DNA of 64,000 nt, taken from Denitratimonas sp035703435 (GTDB taxonomy: Bacteria > Pseudomonadota > Gammaproteobacteria > Xanthomonadales > Xanthomonadaceae). This document shows, one piece after another, positions 15,291 through 23,800 of this stretch (its first letter is position 1; the number at the start of each line of letters is the position of its first letter). A program made the translations under genes and the position numbers. The notes beneath the pieces are model-generated. The model saw nothing but the letters and a program-made list of their open reading frames with translations. It was not told the DNA's origin and ran no database searches. The stretch covers positions 1 to 64,000 of the forward strand of contig DASSYF010000022.1 in the NCBI GenBank assembly GCA_035703435.1. The letters are read 5' to 3'.

Positions 15291-16523
15291 TTACAGATTG
15301 CGTCGCGCTGGCGCCAGCACGTTGCCGATCATGATGCCGCCGACCAAGGCGATGAGGATCACGGTCAAGTGCATGGCGGTATCGAGGCCCAAGGCGATGT
15401 TTTGCTCGAACATCGAACTCATGCCGCGGAAACTCACACTGCCGGGCACCATCAAGATGATGCCCGGCACCCGGATCAAGGCACCGGGCCGATTGAAGTG
15501 CCGCGCATACAGATTGCCGGCGACGGTAATGGTCACGCTGGCCACGAACACCGCGCCACTGCCGTCGAGCCAAAGCCCGGCAACGCGGGTGCTGACATAG
15601 GCCAGCACCACCGAGGCGATCACCAACGGGCAATCACGCCAGGCGGCCTTGAACAAGGCTGCAAACATCACGGCCGCCACCAGCACGGCGATCCATTCAC
15701 TCCATGCCGGCACCGGCGTGAGTGCCGCATGCGCCAAGGGTGTCCACCCCAGCAATAACGCGAATTGCGAGGCCATCATGCTGCCAAAGGCCAGTTTCAG
15801 CAGGGTTGCGATGGCACCAGCAAAGCGCGCCGTTCCAGCAACCAGTTGCTGACTGGTCAGTTCTGATACGGCATTGGTGAGGGTCAAACCCGGCATCAGC
15901 ACCACCAACGAGGCCACGATCACCACGTTGAGGGACACGGGCACAACGAAGGTCGCGGCGGCTGCGGCCAGAAAGGTGGCCAGCATCGCCGCGATCAATT
16001 CCAGCGCTTCATTCACGCGCGGGCGACCGGCACCCAACACGTACATCACGCCGATCAAAAGCCCAATGACTCCAGCGACCACCACGTCGGCCCAACTGCC
16101 GCGAAACAGGATCGCCACCGCGGCCGATGTCACACCAAAGCTTGATGCGGCGACGTAACGATCCAGGCGCGTGCCGGGAACATCGAGCGCCGACAGGGCT
16201 GCCATGGCATCGGCAATCGACAATTCCTCGCGCAACACCTGTTCGGCAATGGCATCCACTGCACAGAGCTTGCGCAGATCGACATCGCCGGGTTCCAGTC
16301 GCACGACGTGGGTGGTGTTGGCGAAAGTTTCAGGCTGATTGGCGTCAGAAAACGACAGGATCAAACCGGTGGGATTGGCCCAAGGCTCGCAACGCAACCC
16401 CAAGCGCGTCGCCACCGCCGAGATCGCCGCTTCCAGGCGCTGCGCGGTGGTGCCGCAGGTGTGCAGGCGGGTGGCCAATTCAATCAGGAACTGCACCCGC
16501 GTGGCGTAGGGATAGTGGGTCAT
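15291..16523 (-). CDS. ThrE-type threonine/serine exporter family protein
   Basis: A 410-residue membrane protein of the ThrE/YjjP-YjjB family in the fused form. An N-terminal soluble domain (about 1-115: LATRLHTCGTTAQRLEAAI, which is the family's hallmark start) is followed by about ten hydrophobic segments, with VLMPGLTLTNAVSELTSQQLVAGTAR in the middle and VPGIILMVPGSVSFRGMSSM near the C terminus. Members export threonine/serine or dicarboxylates by proton antiport; substrate unknown here. ATG at 16523 was chosen because the upstream 48 codons are basic and not family-like. It is divergent from the EamA gene. Confidence 0.88.
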   Translation of the reverse strand: MTHYPYATRVQFLIELATRLHTCGTTAQRLEAAISAVATRLGLRCEPWANPTGLILSFSDANQPETFANTTHVVRLEPGDVDLRKLCAVDAIAEQVLREELSIADAMAALSALDVPGTRLDRYVAASSFGVTSAAVAILFRGSWADVVVAGVIGLLIGVMYVLGAGRPRVNEALELIAAMLATFLAAAAATFVVPVSLNVVIVASLVVLMPGLTLTNAVSELTSQQLVAGTARFAGAIATLLKLAFGSMMASQFALLLGWTPLAHAALTPVPAWSEWIAVLVAAVMFAALFKAAWRDCPLVIASVVLAYVSTRVAGLWLDGSGAVFVASVTITVAGNLYARHFNRPGALIRVPGIILMVPGSVSFRGMSSMFEQNIALGLDTAMHLTVILIALVGGIMIGNVLAPARRNL

Positions 16524-16624
16524 GTCGGGCGTTATCGCTGTCGCCGGCAGAAAGAATGAAAAATCGCTGCGAAGTATGCGCAGCGCACACCAACCGGCGG
16601 TGAATCTTGACCGATAATGCGCCC

Positions 16625-17572
16625 ATGCAGATCGGCCTTGGCGAAATTTTCTCACTCTTGAGCGCAATGACCTGGGCGGTCGGCGTGATCCTCTACCGGC
16701 AACTGGTGCGCGGCCTGCCGGCCTTGACGCTCAACTTCAACAAAAACCTGCTGGTGCTGCTGATGCTGTTGCCGCTGCCGTTCGTGCTGCACGGCACCGC
16801 TTCACCTTGGATGCCCTGGAGCGACGCGCTGATCGCCCTGGCCAGTGGTTTTCTCGGCATCGCCGTGGCAGACACCCTGTACTTCGTCGCACTCGCACGC
16901 CTGGGCGCCGGGCGCATGGGCGTGATCGGCAATGCCTACAGCCCGATGGTGATCGTGCTCTCGTTGCTGTGGCTGGGCGAGCGCATGGGGCCATGGCAGA
17001 TCGCCGGGTTCATGTTGGTAATGATGGGCGTTCTGGTGATCGCCAAGCGCCCTAGCCCCGCGCCGGTGGTGGTGGGCGAGCCCGTGCCTCCGCCGGATCC
17101 ACTGCCCGCACCCGAGCCTTTCCCTGTGGGCAGGGAATTGACTTACGCCTCCGCCATCCTTATCGGCCTTGGCGCCATCGTGATGATGGCCGTGGCCATC
17201 GTGATGATCAAGCCGGTGCTGGAAGCCCAGTTGCTCGGTTGGGTGACCGTGCTGCGTCTGGTGGGCGCGCTCGTCGGTCTGGTCATCATCGCCGCTGTGC
17301 GCGGGCAACTCGACCTGCTACGGGCGCGCGGCCGCACGATCGACTGGAAGCTGCTCCTGCTGGCTGCCTTCTTCGGTCAATGCCTGTCGATGGTGCTGTG
17401 GTTGGCGGGCTACAAGTACGCGCCCGCCTCGATTGCGGCAGTCCTGAATGAAACCGCCTCGGTCTTCATCCTGCTGCTGGCCTGGTGGTGGCTGCGCGAG
17501 CCTTTGGGGCGACGCGGCATCATCGGCGTGGCGCTCACCCTGCCGGGCGTGGTCCTGATGTTGATGAACTGA
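16625..17572 (+). CDS. EamA/DMT-family transporter
   Basis: About 315 residues with ten hydrophobic segments arranged as two EamA repeats (about 1-140 and 175-315) joined by a proline-rich linker (PPDPLPAPEPFP). Typical motifs are WAVGVILYRQLVRGLPALTL in the first repeat and ASIAAVLNETASVFILLLAW in the second. The family exports amino acids, nucleobases or other metabolites; the substrate is not deducible. ATG at 16625 puts the first membrane segment near the start; a TTG 18 bases upstream is an alternative. It lies head to head with the ThrE-type exporter and converges on the amidase. Confidence 0.85.
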   Translation: MQIGLGEIFSLLSAMTWAVGVILYRQLVRGLPALTLNFNKNLLVLLMLLPLPFVLHGTASPWMPWSDALIALASGFLGIAVADTLYFVALARLGAGRMGVIGNAYSPMVIVLSLLWLGERMGPWQIAGFMLVMMGVLVIAKRPSPAPVVVGEPVPPPDPLPAPEPFPVGRELTYASAILIGLGAIVMMAVAIVMIKPVLEAQLLGWVTVLRLVGALVGLVIIAAVRGQLDLLRARGRTIDWKLLLLAAFFGQCLSMVLWLAGYKYAPASIAAVLNETASVFILLLAWWWLREPLGRRGIIGVALTLPGVVLMLMN

Positions 17573-17589
17573 AAGCCGACCACATCCGA

Positions 17590-18945
17590 TCAGTATTCAT
17601 GCTGTGGCCCCAGCACCGCTTCCAGCACCGTTCCCAATTCCAACAGACGTAAATCGCTGCCGGGTTGCCCGACCAGCTGCAAGCCCATTCCCTGCCCCAA
17701 AGGCAATGCCAAGGCGGGGCACCCGGCCATCGAGGCCAACGCGGTGAAATCGGCCAAGTTTCCAGGCTCGGCTTGGTCGCGCAACGGCGGCAGAACCGGA
17801 GCAAGCGGCAACAGCAACACGTCGAAGCGTTCGAACAGATGGCGTACCCGACGCTGATGCGCGTCCAGACGTCGATCCGCGACGGCAGCATCGACCGCCG
17901 ATTTCCTCCGGGCAAACTCCAGCAAGCCCATCAAGGCCGGTGTGGCGCGATCCAAATCCTCCCCATGGGTCGCCAGCAATTCGGCCTCCATCAGCAGCAA
18001 AGCGGCACGGCGGGTGACCGGAATCTCCAGCGCATCCCAATCGAAATACGCGACTTCGGCCTGTTGCAGCAGGTCCGACGCGCGTGCGACCGCCGCCTCG
18101 AACGCAGCGATGACTTCGGGCTGTGCCCCCATCGTGGCCAAGCCTTCCGGCACACCGACACGCAGACTGGCTGGGTTCCAATCCGGCGCTGCCAAAGCGA
18201 CGCGTCGCCGGCGCGAACGCGGATCATCGGGATCGTAACCGGCCATCACCTGCAGCATGGCATCCAGATCGCCCACACTGCGGGTGATGAGGCCAGGGCA
18301 ATCCAGCCGCCGAAGCGACGGAATCAAACCTCGGCATGACAGCTCACCGGTGGTGGGTTTCAAGCCCACCATACCGCAGAATCCGGCGGGCAAACGGTTG
18401 GATCCCAACGTATCCGAGCCCAAGGCCGCCACCGCATGACCGGCCGCCACCGCCACCGCCGAGCCAGCCGAGGAGCCACCGCTGACGCGATCGGGCAAGA
18501 CGGGATTGCCGACATCACCGTGGTGGGCATTGCGGCCCACCGTACCCAAGGTGGCTTCGTCCAGCGCCGTCTTGCCGAGAAACACGGCACCGGCTGCGCG
18601 CAAGCGCGCCACGATAAAGGCATCCTCATTCGCTATCGATTGACGGCGCGAAGGCAAGCCCACCAAGGTCGGCATGCCCGCCACATCGATATTGTCCTTG
18701 ATCGCCAAGGGCACGCCATCAAGCCAGCCGCGCGCTGCGCCCTGCACCCGCCGCGCATCGGCGGCATGCGCCGCCGCCATCGCACCCTCGGCATCCACAT
18801 GGACCCAGGCGCGAAGGTGCGCATCGTGCTCGATGGCCTCAAGAAAGGCCCGCGTCAACGCGGCACTCTGCGTGCGGCCACTGGCCAGCGCCTGGATGAC
18901 ACACAACAGAGGCGCATGGCGAAGCGAATCAACGATGTCGTTCAT
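17590..18945 (-). CDS. Amidase-signature family hydrolase
   Basis: A 451-residue amidase. The catalytic triad is visible: Lys83 in LAIKDNIDVAG, the cis-Ser in SGGSSAGSAVAVAAG (Ser158) and nucleophile Ser182 in GSDTLGSNRLPAGF. The last motif differs from the usual DTGGS(I/V)R: Leu replaces the first Gly of the oxyanion loop and Asn follows the nucleophile. This may alter specificity or activity. There is no signal peptide, so it is cytoplasmic. It could act on small amides, peptides or allophanate-like compounds; GatA is unlikely because gatB/C are absent. Confidence 0.82.
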   Translation of the reverse strand: MNDIVDSLRHAPLLCVIQALASGRTQSAALTRAFLEAIEHDAHLRAWVHVDAEGAMAAAHAADARRVQGAARGWLDGVPLAIKDNIDVAGMPTLVGLPSRRQSIANEDAFIVARLRAAGAVFLGKTALDEATLGTVGRNAHHGDVGNPVLPDRVSGGSSAGSAVAVAAGHAVAALGSDTLGSNRLPAGFCGMVGLKPTTGELSCRGLIPSLRRLDCPGLITRSVGDLDAMLQVMAGYDPDDPRSRRRRVALAAPDWNPASLRVGVPEGLATMGAQPEVIAAFEAAVARASDLLQQAEVAYFDWDALEIPVTRRAALLLMEAELLATHGEDLDRATPALMGLLEFARRKSAVDAAVADRRLDAHQRRVRHLFERFDVLLLPLAPVLPPLRDQAEPGNLADFTALASMAGCPALALPLGQGMGLQLVGQPGSDLRLLELGTVLEAVLGPQHEY

Positions 18946-19325
18946 GGGTGCAAGAGGTATGGATGAAACAGTTCATGGTGACGCCAAGATGCCATGTCCA
19001 CAACCCGTGACCGCATCCCAACCGGTTTTCCAGCCGATCACCGACCATGCCGCCGTAATCCTTGGCGCGGTTTGTGGAATACATGGTCAATGCTTCCCCA
19101 CTTTGACCTGACCAGACGAACCGCGCCATGCTCACTCGTACTCACTTCGCCACCGATCCCCGAGGCTTGTCGCCGCGATCTTCCCCGCGCCGTACGGCCA
19201 CGCGGCGACGCGCGCCAACGCAAAGCCATGCCCAAACAAGCGCTACGCATTGGCGCGGCGCGAAGGCAGCGTTGCGCGTGACGCAGAGTCATAATGACCA
19301 CAGGTCATCCATGGGGGCGATCACG
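18946..19325. other. Non-coding stretch upstream of the sigma/kinase locus
   Basis: 380 bases between the divergent amidase and first sigma-factor genes. In-frame extension of the sigma gene into this stretch is Arg/Pro-rich and unlike the family, so it is regarded as non-coding. A TTGCGC...CATAAT pair near 19271-19296 has too short a spacer for a standard sigma-70 promoter. The promoter of the locus, perhaps recognised by its own sigma factors, should lie here. Confidence 0.5.
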
Positions 19326-20042
19326 ATGAGTCGATTCCAGACCACGCGCTGGAGCTTGGTGCTGAATGCGGCCGGCGACCCGCGTGAGGCCCACGCCGCA
19401 TTGGAAACCCTGTGCCGAACCTATCGCGCGCCCGTGCTGGCCTTTGTCCGCTGCAAAGTTCGCGACCACGACCTTGCCGAGGACCTGACCCAGGCCTTCT
19501 TCCTGGAGTTTCTCGAACGCGGCTGGAACAACGGCGCCGACCCCTTGCGCGGTCGTTTTCGTGCGTATCTACTGACCGCCGTCAAACGCTTCCTCCACGA
19601 TCAGCATGTCCATGCACAGCGACTCAAGCACGGCGGCGGCTTGTTTTTCGAGTCGCTTGAGGATCAATCCCCTGCCAGCGAAGGCTTGGCCACTCCCAGC
19701 GAGGACAGCCCGGAAGCGACGTTCCACCGCGACTGGGCGCTGGCGGTACTCGACGCCGCAATGACCCGCCTTCGCGCCGAAGCACAGTCCGTCGACAAGC
19801 TGGACCTGTTCGAACACCTGAGCGAGTTTCTCACCGAACGCCCGGCCGACGCCGATTACGGCCGGGTCGCGGCCGCGCTGAACCTTCGTCGCAATACGCT
19901 TGCGGTCGCGGTCCATCGTCTGCGCCACCGGCTACGCGAGCTGGTGCATCAGGAAATCGCCCAAACCGCCGATGATGCGAATGCGGCCAAGCAGGAGCTG
20001 CATGAACTGCGCGCCGCACTGGGTTCAGCCTTCCGGTCATGA
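19326..20042 (+). CDS. ECF-type sigma factor associated with Ser/Thr kinase
   Basis: A 238-residue sigma factor of the ECF group that is encoded beside Ser/Thr kinases (common in planctomycetes, acidobacteria and xanthomonads). It starts TTRWSLVLNAAGD and continues ALETLCRTYRAPVLAFVRCK. Region 2 contains DHDLAEDLTQAFFLEFLER, and region 2.3/2.4 follows as GRFRAYLLTAVKRFLHDQ. Region 4 (about 175-215) has the helix-turn-helix DYGRVAAALNLRRNTLAVAVHRLRHRLREL. No anti-sigma gene is adjacent; kinase control is expected for this group. ATG at 19326 fits the family start. It is followed after 62 bases by a paralogue. Confidence 0.85.
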   Translation: MSRFQTTRWSLVLNAAGDPREAHAALETLCRTYRAPVLAFVRCKVRDHDLAEDLTQAFFLEFLERGWNNGADPLRGRFRAYLLTAVKRFLHDQHVHAQRLKHGGGLFFESLEDQSPASEGLATPSEDSPEATFHRDWALAVLDAAMTRLRAEAQSVDKLDLFEHLSEFLTERPADADYGRVAAALNLRRNTLAVAVHRLRHRLRELVHQEIAQTADDANAAKQELHELRAALGSAFRS

Positions 20043-20104
20043 ACGGCACCGGCCACTTTCCGTTGTGCACCCCGCTCCTGCCGACATGAAGGAAGCTTGC
20101 CACG

Positions 20105-20821
20105 ATGTCGCCCACCCCTGATTCCTTATCGCGCTTTTCGTCCACCTGCTGGTCGTTGGTGATGAACCACGATCCAACCCTGCCAAAGTCCTCCGAGGCA
20201 CTGGGCGAGCTGTGCCGCCGCTATTGGTATCCCGTCTATGCCTACGTGCGCAAAGGTGGTTGCACTCCGGATGAGGCGCAGCACATCACGCGCAGTTTCT
20301 TTGCCGAATTGCTGCAACACCCCCTGCGTTCCGATTCCCCATCACGCCCGCGCTTCCGCGACTTCCTGCTGGAGCGTCTATCGGCCTTCGTTGCAGGGGA
20401 CTGGGGCAACCTTGCGGCGGCCGAGGCGACCTTGCAAGCGCCGACCATAGATCACCTCGAGTCCCAACTCCTGAGCGAGAACACCGCCGCCACGCCGGAC
20501 GAAGTCTTTCAACACGCTTTCGCGGCCGAGGTCATCGAACGGGCACTCGATAGCCTGCGCGAAGAAGCGCGTTACAGCGGTCACTTGGAAATGTTTGAAC
20601 TCATGCGGCCGTTTCTGGCGATCGATCCATCTCCGGGCGAATACAACGCCTTGGCACGCGAGCTGGGACACCGCCAATTGGCCATGATCGTGGCGCTCAA
20701 ACGCCTGCGCCAACGCTTTAGGGAGCTGGTCGCCCGAGAGTTGTCCGACACCGTCGACTCACCCGCCGATCTGCTCGAAGAACAGAGGACCTTGCATGGC
20801 TTCCTCCATCCAAGATCCTGA
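20105..20821 (+). CDS. Second ECF-type sigma factor, divergent paralogue
   Basis: 238 residues, the same length and layout as its neighbour (FSSTCWSLVMNHDP...LGELCRRYWYPVYAYVRKGG). Region 2 is altered: the usual E-D-LTQ-x-FF core is EAQHITRSFFAELLQ, and region 2.3/2.4 reads RFRDFLLERLSAFVAGDWG. Region 4 keeps EYNALARELGHRQLAMIVALKRLRQRFREL. It may be a functional sigma of different specificity or a regulator derived from one. AAGGAAG lies upstream of the ATG. The kinase gene starts 26 bases before its stop codon, so translation of the two is coupled. Confidence 0.82.
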   Translation: MSPTPDSLSRFSSTCWSLVMNHDPTLPKSSEALGELCRRYWYPVYAYVRKGGCTPDEAQHITRSFFAELLQHPLRSDSPSRPRFRDFLLERLSAFVAGDWGNLAAAEATLQAPTIDHLESQLLSENTAATPDEVFQHAFAAEVIERALDSLREEARYSGHLEMFELMRPFLAIDPSPGEYNALARELGHRQLAMIVALKRLRQRFRELVARELSDTVDSPADLLEEQRTLHGFLHPRS

Positions 20822-23800
20822 GCTTTCCGACCCTGGCCTGACCCTTGCGCCGCCACCGCCGCGCGCACGGACGGTCCATGCCGCGCTCGCCGAACTGGCG
20901 TTCGGCAGTGCCACCGAAGCACGATTCACCGATGCATCCGCCCCACTGGCCCTGCTGCCGGCCGACGCGCTCGAACTGGATCTCGCCGACCCGCAACAGC
21001 GTCAGTTTGGCAACTACGAGCTACTCGAGCGTATCGGCCAAGGCGGCATGGGCATGGTTTACCGCGCGCGGCAACTGGATCTGCAACGCGAAGTCGCCAT
21101 CAAACTCCTCGCGGCCGGGCCGTGGGCCTCACGCGATTTCGTCGACCGTTTCCTCGGTGAGGCTCGTCATGCCGCCCGCATGCAGCACCCCAACATCGTC
21201 ACGGTTTATGAAGTCGGCACCGCCGAGGACCTGCATTTTTTCAGCATGCGCTTGGTGCGCGGGCGAAGTCTGGCCAACGCATTGCGGGCCGAAGGTCGCT
21301 TTGATCCGCAACGCGCGGCCGCACTCATGCTGCCGGTGGTTGAGGCTGTGGCCTATGCCCACAGCCTCAACGTGCTCCACCTCGACTTGAAGCCCGCCAA
21401 CATCCTGCTGGACCAAGCCGGTACCGCACACGTGGCTGATTTCGGGCTGGCACGCAAGTTCGATCCGCTCATGGCCCTCGGCAACACGGAAATCTCCGGC
21501 ACGCCCAGCTACATGGCCCCGGAACAAGCCGTCGTCGGCACCCAACCCCTGAGCCCAGCAACCGACATCTGGGGCCTGGGAGCCGTGCTGCACGATTTGG
21601 TCACCGGCGAGCCGCCCTATCGTGGTGACAGCGCGATCTCCACCCTCGACTTGGTGCGCAGCGAACCGGTGCGCAGCCCGCGTCTCTACGTGCCAAACCT
21701 GCCACTCGATCTGGAAGCCATCATCCTCGGTTGCCTGCGACGTGACCCGCAAGGTCGCTATGCCAGTGCGCGCGCATTGGCCGACGATCTGGCGCGTTTT
21801 TTGGAGGGGCATCCGGTGCTGGCTCGCCCGCTGCCGCCTTTGCAGCGTGTGGGGCGCTGGGCACGTCGCGAACCGAAATTGGCGGCGGCATTGACCTTGG
21901 CCATCGCCGCGCTGGTGATCGGTTTTGCGGCCACCCTCCATCAGTGGCGCCGCGCCGATGCCAACGCACTCACGGCCAGCATCAATGCCACCCAGGCCAG
22001 AACACGACTGTGGCAAAGTCGGCACGAAGCGGCCGCTCGTTTCATGCAGGAGGGCCGAGGCTTCACTGCGCTGACACCGTTGTTGGACAACATCGAAGAG
22101 CAGGAGCGCGAAGGTATTTCCGATCCGCACAGCACCGAGCGCCGCGAAATTGGCATGGTGTTGTCGCAGGGCGTAAGCTTGATCGACCGCATGGTGATAC
22201 CCGATGCCGATCCGCTCGCCAGCGCCCTGAGCCACGATGGCGCGCTTCTGGCTTTGGCGTTCAACGATTTCAGCGTGCGTTGGTACGACACGGCAACGCT
22301 GGAAGAACGCGGGCGCGTCGATGTTTCCGACATGCCGACTTCAGACGGCGAGCCACGCCTGCCACGCCGCCTGCGCTTCATCGACAACCAACGTCTGGTG
22401 GTGACGCTCGATTGGTTCGACTACCTCGCCAGCCCGTCGCACAACGACAGCTTCCTGCTTGACTTGTCGCACAGCAGACTTATTGCCTTCCCGCCCGACT
22501 TCGCCCGTCCGGCCGAAGCTGTGTTCAGCGCGGACGGCCGCCATGCCCTGCTGCGGAACCGCGACGACCAGGTACAACTGTGGCAAGTCAGCCCGTGGCA
22601 AGCCCTCGGCCGTGCATGGCCGTCGCCGCGCTCGAATGTGTCGGCGGCACTGCTGGGGCGCGATGGCCGCTACTTGGCCGAGAAACAGACGGAAGACAAC
22701 GGCGTGCTGACCTTGCGCGATCCGCGCGACGGCAGCTCGCTGCGCCTCACCGGCATCCACGCCCCACTGACCGCGTGGATGGAAAGCGCGGACGGTCGCC
22801 TGCTCGCCGTCGGTGATTCACGCGGCAATATCTACCTCGTCGATGTCGAGAGCGGCAAGACCCGCCAACTCCACACCCCGAACGGGCGCGAAGTCACTTG
22901 GCTTGCCTTCAGTGAAGATGACACCTGGCTGGGTGCCGTGCGCTGGGACGGCGCAGCCTTCGCCTTCGACGTGGCCAGCGGCGAGCCGCTGAATGCAGGA
23001 CAGATGCTCAACGATTTTGAGCCGCACGAAGTCGCTATAGACCGCGAAGAACGCCTTCTGGTGGTGACCGGCCTGGGCCAGACTGCGCTCTGGCGGCTTC
23101 CCGAACCCGGTCCCAATGCGCCCGGCGCCACACGCCTGATCAGTTCGCCCTCGCGCGCGGAACGCGCCGGCACCAACGCCCTCGGCATCGCGCTGCGCGT
23201 ACGTTTGCTGGCCAGTGCCGACATGAGCGGAGAAGTTCGCCTATGGCGGATCGCGCCGGCCGCACAACTGGCCGCGCAGGCTCCCAGCGATGGCCAAATG
23301 GCGGGCAACGTGTACTTCGACGGCAAACATCTGCCAGACGTCGCGTGGAACAAAGTCCGCGTCGTATCCATCGACGGCAGCCCACCGACGCCGTGGCGCA
23401 GCGTGCCCCAACCGCCGAACTTCGCCGAACTCACTGCACAGGGACGCCTCCTGGTGGTCGCTTCAGGACCGGCTCTCCATGTGTTCGACACCGACACGAT
23501 GGCGCAGCACATCGCCCCGGTATCCCTGCCGGCCAATCCGCTCTACCTCACGCTGGATGCCAAGGGCGAGCTCGCCTATCTCGGATTCGGCAGCAATGGC
23601 CTCACCGGTTTCGAGATCCAGATACTCAGCATCGATCTCGACCACGGCAAGCAACTGGCCACCGTGACGATTCCGGGACCCTTGCGTCAGTTTGAACTGT
23701 CTGATGATGGCCAGCGCCTGCTTGCCGTGGGCACGTCCACAGCCGGCACCGATGTGTTCTCAAGCCGCCTCGAACGCATCGGCCATGTCGATCACGATCC

